Of a DNA stretch of 41,957 nucleotides, positions 19,976 through 29,400 are shown piece after piece. A model generated the notes under the pieces. The model was not told the origin of the DNA. It worked only from the letters and a program-made list of their open reading frames with translations, and searched no databases. Position 1 is the first letter of the stretch. Each line of letters begins with the position of its first letter. Source of the DNA: Rhodopseudomonas sp. (GTDB lineage Bacteria > Pseudomonadota > Alphaproteobacteria > Rhizobiales > Xanthobacteraceae); NCBI GenBank assembly GCA_016124795.1, contig WGNB01000025.1, forward strand, positions 1 to 41,957, in the 5' to 3' direction. Position numbers and translations under genes: made by a program.

Positions 19976-21574
19976 ATGTGCGGATTTGCTGTCGCGATCG
20001 GTTGGCCGGAAGCCAACGCCACGGTCACTCAATTGATCGAGGGCATCCTGCATCGCGGCGATATCACCGACCCGCTGTTTGCGCCGTTGCCGAATGTCGC
20101 GATGTGCACGCGCCGTCTGCGCATTGTCGATGCCGTTCACGGCGTTCAGCCGCAGGTGTCGTTTTATGGCCGGCTGGCGGTGTCGTTTAACGGTGAGATC
20201 TATAATCACATCGAACTGCGCCACGAACTTGAAGCGCTCGGGGTCGGTTTCAGGACCAGTTCCGATACCGAAGTGCTGGCCAATGCGCTCCAGGTTTGGG
20301 GCCATCGCGCGCTCGAACGCTTCAACGGCATGTACGCTTTCGTTGCCGTCGATCTGGTCAGTGGCGAATTCCTGGCGGCGCGCGATCCGTTCGGCGTCAA
20401 GCCGCTTTACGTGATGCAGCAGGGCGCCGGCTTTCTGTTCTGCTCGGAGATGAAGCCGTTGCTCGACACCGTACCGGTCGGCGACGTGATGTTGCTGCCG
20501 CCGGGTTATGCGCTGTCGCGCAAGACCTGCGCGCGTTTCAAGTCGCCGGTCTTCCCGCGCGTCGATACGCCGGTTGAGAATTCGCCGAAGGCGCTCGACG
20601 CGATCCTGCGTGCCGCGGTCGAACGGCGCTTGCCGCCCGATCTGCCGGTGGCGACCTTGTTTTCCGGCGGCATCGACTCGACGCTGGTCGCGCATTACAC
20701 GCGCGAATTCCGGCCGGAAGCGCCGGGCTATTTCGTCGGCGGGACCGACGCGCCGGACTATGTTTACGCGGCGGCCTATGCCGAGAAGACCGGTTACGAC
20801 CTGCGCATGGTCGATTTCGATCCGCAAAGCGATGAAGCCTTTGCGATGATCGACGATGCCGTCGTGGTGACCGAATCCTTCGAGCCCAACCTGATCCGTG
20901 GCGCGGTTTGTTCGTTGGCCGCCAGCCGGCAAATGCGCGATGACGGTTACCGCGTCGCGTTGTGCGGCGAGGGCGCCGACGAATTGTTCTGCGGTTACGC
21001 GCCGCTCGAAGTCGCCTTCAACGAGAGCCATGCCGAAGGCCAGCCGATCCGCGACGAAGTGCTGGGCCTGATGAACCGGGTCAGCCTGCAGCGGGTCGAC
21101 CGCTGTTCGATGCGCTATCAGGTCGAAACCCGCGAGCCGTTCCTCGATCCGGCCGTGGTCAATTACGCGCTCAACCTCGAGGCTGGCTCGCTGGTTCGAG
21201 ACCTCAACGGTCTGCCGACGGGCAAGATGCCGTTGCGCGATCTCTACGACCTCTATCCGAATGCCTTGCCGACCTCGATCCGCGACCGCACCAAGGTTCC
21301 GTTCGGCGAGGGCGCCGGCCTCAATGTCGGCCCGAAGGATTCGGCCTGGAAGCAACGCTTCGACGCGGCGATTTCCGACGCGGAACTGGTCGAGGGCAAG
21401 GCGCTGTTCGCCGGTTTCAATGTGCAGTCAAAGGAGGAGCTGTTTTATCTGCTCCGTCTGGCGCAGGCATTCGACATTACCCGCGTGCCGCATCTGCGCG
21501 ACCGGGCCTGGATATCGGTGCCGGTGATGCAGCACCTGGAAAAGCTCAAGGCCCATCCGCATTTCAGTCTTTAG
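19976..21574 (+). CDS. asnB: Asparagine synthase (glutamine-hydrolysing) family protein
   Basis: This class II amidotransferase makes asparagine from aspartate, glutamine and ATP, or amidates a related substrate. The start at 19976 leaves Cys2 (MCGF) as the N-terminal nucleophile after Met removal. A frame beginning 12 codons earlier would bury it. The glutaminase residues are present: RRLRIVD (46-52), NGEIYN (72-77) and SDTE (96-99). The synthetase domain has the ATP-pyrophosphatase loop SGGIDST (230-236) and GEGADELFCGY. The total of 532 residues is usual. The RGPD stretch common near residue 28 reads RGDITDP instead. CGGAGA lies ten bases before the start. The gene stands alone between DUF1467/copD and proS, so the substrate is not certain. 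Confidence 0.85.
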   Translation: MCGFAVAIGWPEANATVTQLIEGILHRGDITDPLFAPLPNVAMCTRRLRIVDAVHGVQPQVSFYGRLAVSFNGEIYNHIELRHELEALGVGFRTSSDTEVLANALQVWGHRALERFNGMYAFVAVDLVSGEFLAARDPFGVKPLYVMQQGAGFLFCSEMKPLLDTVPVGDVMLLPPGYALSRKTCARFKSPVFPRVDTPVENSPKALDAILRAAVERRLPPDLPVATLFSGGIDSTLVAHYTREFRPEAPGYFVGGTDAPDYVYAAAYAEKTGYDLRMVDFDPQSDEAFAMIDDAVVVTESFEPNLIRGAVCSLAASRQMRDDGYRVALCGEGADELFCGYAPLEVAFNESHAEGQPIRDEVLGLMNRVSLQRVDRCSMRYQVETREPFLDPAVVNYALNLEAGSLVRDLNGLPTGKMPLRDLYDLYPNALPTSIRDRTKVPFGEGAGLNVGPKDSAWKQRFDAAISDAELVEGKALFAGFNVQSKEELFYLLRLAQAFDITRVPHLRDRAWISVPVMQHLEKLKAHPHFSL

Positions 21575-21618
21575 TTGCAGCGCTCCGATGTGAACCTGGG
21601 AGCCGCAGGCGCTGGCGC

Positions 21619-21885
21619 TTAGTGTTTCGCCAGGCCGGTCCAGCTATGATTGCGGGTCTTGAAGGTGCCGGTTTTCCGACAAGTGCGGCCTTCGGCATTG
21701 CAATAGGACACACAGGACGCGCCGCAGGCTCCGCGCTGCGGCTGCAGGCAATAGGCCACGGCGTCTTTGCAGGAGGTCGGACTGAAGCCTTTCTGCGCCC
21801 AGGCCGGCCCATCCAGTGCAGGGACCATCGGGCTGGCGATGACGACGGCGATGGCTGCCGCGACGATAAGCGCTGGTTTCGTCAT
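21619..21885 (-). CDS. Small secreted six-cysteine protein
   Basis: This 88-residue protein has a clear Sec signal peptide (KP, a hydrophobic core from about residue 5 to 24, then PAWA before Gln31). The mature part of about 58 residues has cysteines at 39, 46, 54, 58, 62 and 69 and a basic C-terminal tail. Six cysteines in an exported peptide suggest three disulfides in the periplasm. The start at 21885 is preceded by GGGGA seven bases away, while the open frame continues upstream only as noise. I do not recognise a function. It lies alone and convergent with the asparagine synthase gene. Confidence 0.75.
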   Translation of the reverse strand: MTKPALIVAAAIAVVIASPMVPALDGPAWAQKGFSPTSCKDAVAYCLQPQRGACGASCVSYCNAEGRTCRKTGTFKTRNHSWTGLAKH

Positions 21886-22151
21886 AGCGTTTCCCCGATC
21901 CATGGCCGGCAGGGTAGCGTGGTTCGCCATTCCGGCCGCCGGTTCGGGCAATTGTCTCCGAACGCCTTGCAACCGGCAATAGGCGGCGGCCAAAGGGCGG
22001 CTGGCCGGCCCGGAGAATACCTTTTGAAGGCCCGGCGAGGCCGAATTGCCATGTCCGCGCCAATTTGGCGGCGTCTCGCGCCCCTTGTTTTTTGGCGCCC
22101 GATCCGCTTTCACTCGGGGCCTAATTCACCCTCGAATCGCGGCAAAAAACC
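21886..22151. other. Spacer between the secreted protein gene and proS
   Basis: This 266-bp gap separates two divergent genes and must hold both promoters. I see no clear promoter pair, no strong hairpin and no credible additional coding sequence in it. Confidence 0.4.
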
Positions 22152-23474
22152 ATGCGCCTGTCCCGTTATTTCCTGCCCACCTTGCGCGAAGCGCCGCGCG
22201 AGGCCGAGATCGTCTCGCATCGTTTGATGTTGCGCGCCGGCATGATGCGGCAGGAAGCAGCCGGCATTTATGCCTTTCTGCCGCTCGGCCTGCGGGTACT
22301 GCGCAAGATCGAGCAGATCATTCGCGAGGAGCAGAACCGCTCCGGCGCCATCGAACTCCTGATGCCGACCATGCAGTCCGCCGATCTGTGGCGCGAGAGC
22401 GGCCGCTACGACGCCTATGGCAAGGAGATGCTGCGGATCAAGGACCGCCACGAACGGGAGATGCTGTTCGGGCCGACCAACGAGGAAATGATCACCGAGA
22501 TTTTCCGTGCCTCGGTGCGATCCTACAAGGATCTGCCGCTCAACCTCTATCATATCCAGTGGAAGTTCCGCGACGAGGTCCGGCCGCGTTTCGGCCTGAT
22601 GCGCGGCCGCGAATTCCTGATGAAGGACGCTTATTCCTTCGATCTGGATCAGGCCGGCGCGACCCATTCCTACAACAAGATGTTCGTCGCCTATCTGCGG
22701 ACTTTCGCGCGGATGGGTCTGAAGTCGATTCCGATGCGGGCCGACACCGGGCCGATCGGCGGCAACCTCAGCCATGAGTTCATCGTGCTGGCCGAGACCG
22801 GCGAGTCGGAAGTGTTCTGTCACAAGAACTATCTCGACATGGCGGTGCCGCCGGCCGACGTGAATTTCGATGACAAGGAAGGCCTGGCCGCGATCTTCCA
22901 GCAGTGGACCGCGCAATATGCCGCGACGTCGGACATGCACGACGCGGCGGCCTACGCCGCGATCCCGGCCGACAGCCAGGTGTCGGCACGCGGCATCGAG
23001 GTCGGCCACATTTTCTACTTCGGCACCAAATATTCCGAGCCGATGAAGGCCGTGGTCGCGACCGGCGACGGCGGCGAAGCACCGGTGCATATGGGGTCTT
23101 ACGGCATCGGTCCGAGCCGGCTGGTGGCCGCCATCATCGAGGCCTCGCATGACGAGGCCGGCATCATCTGGCCGGAGGCGGTGGCCCCGTTCAAGGTCGG
23201 GCTTCTCAACCTCAAGCAGGGCGATGCGGCGACCGACGGCGCCTGCGACCAGCTTTACCGGGACCTGACCGCCAAAGGCATCGAGGTGCTCTATAACGAT
23301 CTCGACGAGCGGGCCGGCGCCAAATTCGCCAATGCCGACCTGATCGGCCTGCCATATCAGGTCATGGTCGGTCCGCGCGGCCTGGCCGAAGGCAAGGTCG
23401 AGGTCAAAACCCGCGCGACCGGCGCCAAGGAGATGATGGGCCTGCCGGCGGCGCTCGATTGGCTGTCCCGCTGA
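22152..23474 (+). CDS. proS: Prolyl-tRNA synthetase, short alphaproteobacterial form
   Basis: This class II aminoacyl-tRNA synthetase charges tRNA-Pro. The 440-residue product has motif 2 in [20 protein letters not shown] (about residues 136-155) and motif 3 in [17 protein letters not shown] (about 314-330), followed by an anticodon-binding domain. The approximately 180-residue editing insert of E. coli ProS (572 residues) is missing, as is normal for Rhizobiales. It begins [10 protein letters not shown]. Two hairpins follow the stop, so it is probably transcribed alone. Confidence 0.95.
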   Translation: MRLSRYFLPTLREAPREAEIVSHRLMLRAGMMRQEAAGIYAFLPLGLRVLRKIEQIIREEQNRSGAIELLMPTMQSADLWRESGRYDAYGKEMLRIKDRHEREMLFGPTNEEMITEIFRASVRSYKDLPLNLYHIQWKFRDEVRPRFGLMRGREFLMKDAYSFDLDQAGATHSYNKMFVAYLRTFARMGLKSIPMRADTGPIGGNLSHEFIVLAETGESEVFCHKNYLDMAVPPADVNFDDKEGLAAIFQQWTAQYAATSDMHDAAAYAAIPADSQVSARGIEVGHIFYFGTKYSEPMKAVVATGDGGEAPVHMGSYGIGPSRLVAAIIEASHDEAGIIWPEAVAPFKVGLLNLKQGDAATDGACDQLYRDLTAKGIEVLYNDLDERAGAKFANADLIGLPYQVMVGPRGLAEGKVEVKTRATGAKEMMGLPAALDWLSR

Positions 23475-23480
23475 TTTCGA

Positions 23481-23518
23481 CGCCGCGGCCGGTCGGCCTG
23501 GCCGGGAAGGCCGCGGCG
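23481..23518 (+). repeat. GC-rich inverted repeat after proS
   Basis: Perfect 10-bp arms CGCCGCGGCC and GGCCGCGGCG, 18 bp apart, begin 6 bp after the proS stop. There is no U-tract, so it is likely an mRNA 3'-end structure that acts before the true terminator at 23588. Confidence 0.5.
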
Positions 23519-23587
23519 ATAGACGGGAAAATGCCGCGGCGCTCGCGCTTTCGTGGGGGACATTGGCCCGGAATGGCGGCGAGCGAC

Positions 23588-23613
23588 AAAGCTGTGAGCC
23601 GTCACGGCTTTTT
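23588..23613 (+). terminator. Intrinsic terminator between proS and lolC
   Basis: The arms AAAGCTGTGA and TCACGGCTTT pair over 10 bp with one G-U, have a GCCG loop, and end in five Ts. This should end the proS transcript and leaves about 56 bp for a lolC promoter. Confidence 0.75.
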
Positions 23614-23669
23614 CGCCCACGAAACCGCCCGAATCGTGTGAAAACCCGGAGCATGGGAATAAGTCACCA

Positions 23670-24938
23670 ATGAGCGAGCCCACCGGGACGCGGCCCTTTG
23701 CTCCGTTCGAATGGATGTTGTCGCTGCGCTACCTGCGGGCGCGGCGCAAGGAAGGCTTTATCTCGGTCATCGCCGGGTTTTCGTTCCTGGGCATCGTGCT
23801 CGGCGTCGCCACGCTGATCATCGTCATGGCGGTGATGAACGGTTTCCGCGCCGAGTTGCTCGACAAGATCCTCGGTCTGAACGGCCATCTGCTGATCCAG
23901 CCGCTGGAGAAGCCGCTGACCGACTGGGATGAGGTCGCGACCCGCGTTTCGGCGGTCAAAGGCGTGAAGCTGGCGGCGCCGATCGTCGAGGGACAGGCGC
24001 TGGCCTCGTCGCCCTTCAACGCCGGCGGCGTGCTGGTGCGCGGCATCCGGCTCAAGGACCTCGAGGGCCTGCCGTCGATCGTCAACAACATCAAGCAGGG
24101 CACGCTCGCCGGATTCGACGAGGGGCAGGGCGTCGCCATCGGCCGAAGGCTCGCCGACCAGTTGTCGCTGCGCGCCGGCGACAACATCACGCTGGTCGCG
24201 CCACGCGGCGCGGTGACGCCGATGGGGACGACGCCGCGCATCAAGGTCTACAAGATCGCCGCGGTCTTCGAGATCGGTATGTCGGAATATGACAGCGCCA
24301 TGGTGTTCATGCCGCTGAAGGAGGCGCAGGCCTATTTCAATCGCGCCGGCGACGTCACCGCCATCGAGGTCTATACCGACAATCCGGACTTGGTCGACCA
24401 GTACCGCAAGGATATTCAGGCTGCCGCCAAACGCCCGATTTTCATGGTGGACTGGCGTCAGCGCAACGCGACCTTCTTCAATGCGCTTCAGGTCGAACGC
24501 AACGTGATGTTCCTGATCCTGACGCTGATCGTGCTGGTGGCGGCGCTCAACATCGTCTCGGGCCTGATCATGCTGGTGAAGGACAAGGGGCAGGACATCG
24601 CCATTCTGCGCACCATGGGGGCGACGCAAGGTTCGATCATGCGCGTGTTCCTGATTACCGGTGCGGCGATCGGTGTGGTCGGCACCTTGTTCGGCTTTTT
24701 GCTCGGCGTCGTGGTCTGCCTCAATATCGAGAGCATCCGGCAGTTCCTGTCCTGGTTGACCAGCACCGATCTGTTTCCGCCGACGCTGTACTTCCTGTCG
24801 CATTTGCCGGCGCAAATGGACACCGGCGAGACGACGGCCGTGGTACTGATGGCGCTGGTTCTGTCGCTTCTGGCGACGCTCTATCCGTCCTGGCGCGCGG
24901 CGCGCCTCGATCCGGTGGAGGCGTTGCGCTATGAATGA
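23670..24938 (+). CDS. lolC: Lipoprotein-releasing ABC transporter permease (LolC/E family)
   Basis: This inner-membrane permease of the LolCDE system extracts outer-membrane lipoproteins and passes them to LolA. The 422-residue product has an N-terminal helix (about 32-58), a large periplasmic domain, and three C-terminal helices (about 275-300, 320-350, 385-408). These regions and the end [15 protein letters not shown] are typical. A single LolC/E-type protein is usual in alphaproteobacteria. The last 8 bp overlap lolD (ATGAATGA). A six-codon frame at 23653 ends across the lolC start as ATGA. Confidence 0.92.
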   Translation: MSEPTGTRPFAPFEWMLSLRYLRARRKEGFISVIAGFSFLGIVLGVATLIIVMAVMNGFRAELLDKILGLNGHLLIQPLEKPLTDWDEVATRVSAVKGVKLAAPIVEGQALASSPFNAGGVLVRGIRLKDLEGLPSIVNNIKQGTLAGFDEGQGVAIGRRLADQLSLRAGDNITLVAPRGAVTPMGTTPRIKVYKIAAVFEIGMSEYDSAMVFMPLKEAQAYFNRAGDVTAIEVYTDNPDLVDQYRKDIQAAAKRPIFMVDWRQRNATFFNALQVERNVMFLILTLIVLVAALNIVSGLIMLVKDKGQDIAILRTMGATQGSIMRVFLITGAAIGVVGTLFGFLLGVVVCLNIESIRQFLSWLTSTDLFPPTLYFLSHLPAQMDTGETTAVVLMALVLSLLATLYPSWRAARLDPVEALRYE

Positions 24939-25662
24939 GATGGCCGTCGGCATGGATGGACCGGTCGGGCAGGCCGATCAGGAAATCCCGATTCTGTTCC
25001 TGCACGAGGTGGAGCGCACCTACCGGCAGGGCGAGGCGGCGCTCAACATTCTCAACGGCGCGGAGCTTGCGCTCTGGCCCGGACAATCGGTCGCGCTGGT
25101 GGCGCCGTCGGGTGCCGGCAAATCGACCCTGCTGCATGTCGCCGGCCTGCTGGAGCATCCGGATCACGGCGACGTCTATATCGACGGCCGTTCGACCGCG
25201 ATCCTGCCGGATCACGAGCGGACCCGCATTCGCCGCAACGAGATCGGCTTCGTCTACCAGTCACACCATCTGCTGCCTGAATTCTCCGCCCTGGAGAATG
25301 TCGTCCTGCCGCAGCTGATCCGCGGTCTGGGCCGACGTGAGGCGAAGAAGCGGGCGATCGAACTGCTGGATTATCTCGGACTGCATAACCGGATCGATCA
25401 CCGGCCGGCCGAACTGTCGGGCGGCGAACAGCAGCGCGTCGCGATTGCCCGCGCGGTCGCCAATGCGCCGCGCATCCTGCTGGCCGACGAGCCGACTGGT
25501 AACCTCGACATCAAGACCGCCGATCATGTATTCGCGGCCTTCACCCAGCTGGTGCGCGCTTCGGGCCTCGCCACCATCATCGCGACCCACAACATGGAAA
25601 TCGCCGACCGGATGGACCGTCGCGTGACGATCCAGGACGGCCTCGTGATCGAGCTCGACTGA
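24931..25662 (+). CDS. lolD: Lipoprotein-releasing ABC transporter ATP-binding protein
   Basis: This cytoplasmic ATPase powers the LolC/E permease encoded just before it. The 243-residue product shows Walker A as APSGAGKST (about residues 53-61), the Q-loop in VYQSHHLL, the signature LSGGEQQR (about 158-165), Walker B with [12 protein letters not shown], and the switch histidine in IIATHN. The ATG lies inside the lolC end, so synthesis of the two partners is coupled. MNEM is the likely start. Confidence 0.95.
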   Translation: MNEMAVGMDGPVGQADQEIPILFLHEVERTYRQGEAALNILNGAELALWPGQSVALVAPSGAGKSTLLHVAGLLEHPDHGDVYIDGRSTAILPDHERTRIRRNEIGFVYQSHHLLPEFSALENVVLPQLIRGLGRREAKKRAIELLDYLGLHNRIDHRPAELSGGEQQRVAIARAVANAPRILLADEPTGNLDIKTADHVFAAFTQLVRASGLATIIATHNMEIADRMDRRVTIQDGLVIELD

Positions 25663-25726
25663 GAGCGCTGTTCGTCCGCATGGCCCGTAACGCCGGCGGA
25701 TGCGGGTCGATTCTCTTAAGTAGTTG

Positions 25727-25738
25727 AATTATATAATT
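25727..25738. repeat. AT-rich 12-bp palindrome
   Basis: AATTATATAATT is a perfect palindrome inside a longer A/T tract (25724-25746, arms GAATTA / TAATTC), striking in a GC-rich genome. It contains a perfect TATAAT (25732-25737), which could be a -10 element, though no good -35 stands 16-18 bp upstream. It could also be a regulator site or an easily melted region. Confidence 0.4.
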
Positions 25739-25815
25739 TAATTCTTTCGCCATGCGTCGGCGAGTGTCCGCTGAGCGTCGCGAGATTGTCGATCTCTCCC
25801 TGTTGACGAAAGCGC

Positions 25816-25845
25816 TTGACATTAGAACAAACGACGAACTATGTT
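25816..25845 (+). promoter_or_regulatory. Sigma-70 type promoter with overlapping LexA boxes
   Basis: A perfect -35 TTGACA (25816-25821) is followed after 18 bp by TATGTT (25840-25845), four of six matches to the -10 consensus. Both LexA boxes cover the spacer and the -10 region, so bound LexA should block polymerase directly. Confidence 0.65.
25825..25839 (-). promoter_or_regulatory. LexA (SOS) box 1, GAAC-N7-GAAC
   Basis: GAAC AAACGAC GAAC is the reverse-strand form of the alphaproteobacterial SOS box GTTC-N7-GTTC, matching all eight fixed bases. It sits in the promoter spacer of the small membrane-peptide gene. Confidence 0.75.
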
Positions 25846-25857
25846 CTCATTCTGTTC
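25843..25857 (+). promoter_or_regulatory. LexA (SOS) box 2, GTTC-N7-GTTC
   Basis: GTTC TCATTCT GTTC matches the alphaproteobacterial LexA consensus exactly, in the opposite orientation to box 1 and only three bases from it. It overlaps the -10 element and transcription start region. Two exact boxes in 33 bp are very unlikely by chance. Confidence 0.8.
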
Positions 25858-25890
25858 TAGTGGTCTTTTTAGTGGTCTTGGGAGGGATTG

Positions 25891-25989
25891 ATGATCAAAG
25901 CCGTCGTTCAAGAAGCCGCCACACTCGCCGCCCTGTCGATGTTCGTCGGCATGCTCGCCATCTGGACGCAGGTTTTCAGCAGTCTCTAG
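25891..25989 (+). CDS. 32-residue single-pass membrane peptide under SOS control
   Basis: This short frame is preceded by an excellent ribosome binding site (GGGAGGG, 25880-25886) and by a promoter with two LexA boxes. The peptide begins MIKAVVQEAATL, and residues 9-30 form one hydrophobic helix containing a Trp and a polar Thr-Gln pair. It ends VFSSL. There is no signal cleavage site, so it should stay in the inner membrane. Caulobacter SidA is a 29-residue SOS-induced membrane peptide that blocks division through FtsW. The size, topology and control are the same here, but I cannot show homology. Other options are a membrane-active toxin peptide or a regulator of an envelope enzyme. dnaE begins 475 bp downstream. 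Confidence 0.75.
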   Translation: MIKAVVQEAATLAALSMFVGMLAIWTQVFSSL

Positions 25990-26464
25990 ACCGTGTTTGC
26001 GCGGTAGCCGGGCCAGCGCCGGGTTGCAGCCATCATTTGCCACGCAGGCTTTGTCCGATGGGTCCCGTTGAACCGCGTTTGGCCTGGGTGGGTCGTTTGT
26101 CCTTGTTGCGTTGTATGTTGTGTCGCGTTGCGTGTGGCGTAACCCCGCGTATGTCATGCCCGGCCTGTCGGCGTTCCCCGACGCCCAGCCGGCATGACAA
26201 GGCGAGGCCCGGCGGAGAGCGGGCTGTCGCGAGAGAAGGCCGCAAAGGCGCGTGATTCAGGTTGAAGTTCCGGGTTGGCGGCGTCCGCCGGCCTTATGCG
26301 ATAACCCTCCCGAGAAACGGGTCAGGTGGGCGTATTCGGGTAGGGGCTGCGGGAAAGCGGGCATAGCCAGCTGTCATGCCGCCTTGACGGTGGACTTGGT
26401 GGGCTTGCGTCACCACTCTGGTTCTTCATAGCAGAATCACCAGACCGCCCGGTGCCGGATCATC
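25990..26464. other. Gene-poor spacer before dnaE
   Basis: These 475 bp hold no convincing coding sequence. They include a hairpin-forming repeat (26153-26198) and a small stem just upstream of dnaE (TCTGGT at 26417 with ACCAGA at 26439). A TTGACG at 26384 is a possible -35 for dnaE, without a clear -10. The ribosome binding site for dnaE is weak. Confidence 0.4.
26153..26198. repeat. REP-like extended hairpin element
   Basis: The outer arms GTCATGCCCGGC and GCCGGCATGAC enclose an inner stem GTCGG / CCGAC. Elements that begin GTCATGCCCGG are common intergenic repeats in Bradyrhizobium-type genomes (by recall). It could be a dispersed repeat, a 3'-end stabiliser of the SOS peptide transcript, or both. 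Confidence 0.5.
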
Positions 26465-29400
26465 ATGGCCGATCTCGATTTCGTGCACTTGCACGTCCAT
26501 TCATCCTACTCCTTGCTCGAGGGCGCTCTGCCGATCGCCCGGCTGGCGGAACTCGCCAAGACGGACAAGCAGCCGGCGCTGGCTCTGACCGACACCGACA
26601 ACATGTTCGGTGCTCTGGAATTCTCCGAAAAGATCGCCGGCTACGGCATCCAGCCGATTATCGGCTGTGCGCTCGCCATTGACTTTGGCGACAACGATAA
26701 CGGCCCGCGCAACGTCAATGTCGTGAACGAACGCCAGCGTATCGTGCTGCTCGCCGCCGACGAGGCAGGCTACCGCAGCCTGATGAAGCTCAATTCCCGC
26801 GCTTTCATGGAATCGCCGGCGAACGAACCGCCCCGGCTCAAGGTCGAATGGCTGGAAGGTGAGACGAGTGGCCTGATCGCATTGACCGGCGGTCCGGGCG
26901 GGCCGCTCGACCGGGCGATTGCCACCGGTCAAAGTCCACTCGCCGCCACCCGTCTCGACAGCCTCAAGCGCCTGTTCGGCGACCGGCTTTATGTCGAATT
27001 GCAGCGTCATGGCGAAGCCAGCGAACGCATGACCGAGAAGGTGCTGATCGATCTCGCTTACGAGCGCGAACTGCCGTTGGTCGCGACCAACGAACCTTAC
27101 TTCGCCACCACCAGGGATTATGAATCCCACGATGCGCTGATCTGCATCGCCGAAAGCCGTTACGTCGCCGATACCGAGCGCCGTCATCTAACGCCGGAAC
27201 ATCGCTACAAGACCCGGGCCGAAATGGTCGAGTTGTTCAGCGATCTGCCGGAGGCGGTCGCCTCCACCGTCGAGATTGCGCAACGTTGCGCCTACCGTCC
27301 GCGCACGCGCCAGCCGATCTTGCCGCGCTTTTCGGTCGGCGAGGGCGGCGATGCCGTCGACGAAGCGACCGAACTGCGCCAGCAGGCCGAAGCGGGGCTT
27401 ACCCGAAGGTTGGCGGCCGGCGGGCCGGCGCCCGGCTTTACCGAGCAGCAATATCGCGAGCGGCTTGAGTTCGAGCTGAACGTCATCGATAAGATGAAGT
27501 ATCCCGGCTACTTCCTGATCGTGTCGGACTTCATCAAATGGGCCAAGAGCAAGGAGATTCCGGTCGGGCCGGGCCGTGGTTCGGGCGCCGGCTCGCTGGT
27601 CGCCTATTCGCTGACCATTACCGATCTCGATCCGATCCGCTTCGGCCTGCTGTTCGAACGCTTCCTCAATCCCGAGCGTATCTCGATGCCGGACTTCGAC
27701 ATCGATTTCTGCCAGGATCGCCGCGAGGAAGTCATCCATTACGTCCAGCAGCGTTACGGCCGCGATCAGGTCGCGCAGATCATTACCTTTGGTACCTTGC
27801 AGGCGCGCGGCGTGCTGCGCGATGTCGGCCGCGTATTGCAGATGCCTTACGGCCAGGTCGACAAGCTGTGCAAAATGGTGCCGCAGAATCCGGCGGCGCC
27901 GATCACGCTGGCCAAGGCCATTGAGGACGAGCCGAAGCTGCAGGCCGAAGCCGACGCCGATCCGACCGTCAAGCGCGCCTTCACCATCGCTCAGAAGCTT
28001 GAGGGATTGACGCGCCACGCCTCGACCCATGCCGCCGGCATCGTCATCGGCGACCGGCCGCTGAACCAGCTGGTGCCGCTTTATCGCGATCCGAAGTCCG
28101 ATATGCCGGTGACCCAGTTCAACATGAAATGGGTCGAACCGGCGGGTCTGGTCAAGTTCGACTTTCTCGGTCTCAAGACGTTGACGACCTTGAAGACCGC
28201 GGTCGAACTGCTCAGGCGGCGCGGCGTCGATGTCGATCTCGGCGCGATCCCGCTCGACGACGCCAAGACCTATAAGTTGCTGGCGCGCGCGGAAGCGGTC
28301 GGCGTGTTCCAGTTGGAAAGCGCCGGCATGCGACGCGCGCTGATCGACATGCAGCCCGACCGTTTCGAGGACATCATCGCGCTGGTCGCGCTCTATCGTC
28401 CGGGCCCGATGGCCAACATCCCGACCTATTGCGCGCGCAAGCACGGCCTCGAAGTGCCGGACTACATTCACCCCAAACTGGAGCCGGTGCTGAAGGAAAC
28501 CTTCGGCGTTATCGTCTACCAGGAGCAGGTGATGCAGGCAGCGCAGTTGCTCGCCGGCTACTCGCTCGGCGACGCCGACCTTCTGCGCCGCGCCATGGGC
28601 AAGAAGATCCGCGCCGAAATGCAGAAGCAGGGCTCGATCTTCGTCGAGGGCTGCGCCAAGAACGGCATCGAGAAGGCGCAGGCCGAGGCGATCTTCGAAT
28701 TGCTCGAACGCTTCGCCGATTACGGCTTCAACAAATCGCACGCCGCGGCTTACGCGCTGGTCGCCTATCAGACCGCCTACATGAAGGCGAATTATCCGGT
28801 CGAGTTCCTGGCCGCGTCGATGACGCTGGATATGGGCAACACCGACAAGCTGTCCGAATTCCGCGCCGAGGCCGAACGCCTCGGCATCAAGATCGAGCCG
28901 CCATCGATCAATCGATCCAATGTCGATTTTGAAGTCGACGGCAATACGATCATCTACGCGCTGGCCGCGCTCAAGGGCGTCGGCAAGGAAGCGGTCAAGT
29001 CGATCGTCGCTTCGCGCGCCGATGGACCTTTCACCGATCTCGCCGACTTCTCGGCGCGGATCAATCCGCGCGCCGTCAACAAGCGGGTGCTCGAGAGCCT
29101 GACCCAGGCCGGCGCTTTCGATGCTTTCGACGTCAACCGTGCGCGGGTGCTCGGCGCGGTCGACATGGTGATGGGGCGCGCTCAGCATAGTCATGAGACG
29201 GCGGCGGTAGGCCAGAGCGAATTGTTTGGCGGGTCGGGCAAGCCGGACCCGATCCTGCTGCCGAATGTCGATCCCTGGCTGCCGACCGAGAAGCTGAAGC
29301 GCGAATATGATTCCATCGGCTTCTTCCTGTCCGGCCATCCGCTCGACGATTATGCGGCGGTGCTGAAAAAGCTGCGCGTGCAGTCCTGGGCGGATTTTGC

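Noticed and set aside
20962-22227. 421-codon plus-strand frame running from asparagine synthase into proS
   Set aside because: Arg/Gly/Pro-rich shadow in another frame of the synthase; it also crosses the secreted-protein gene and the proS start.
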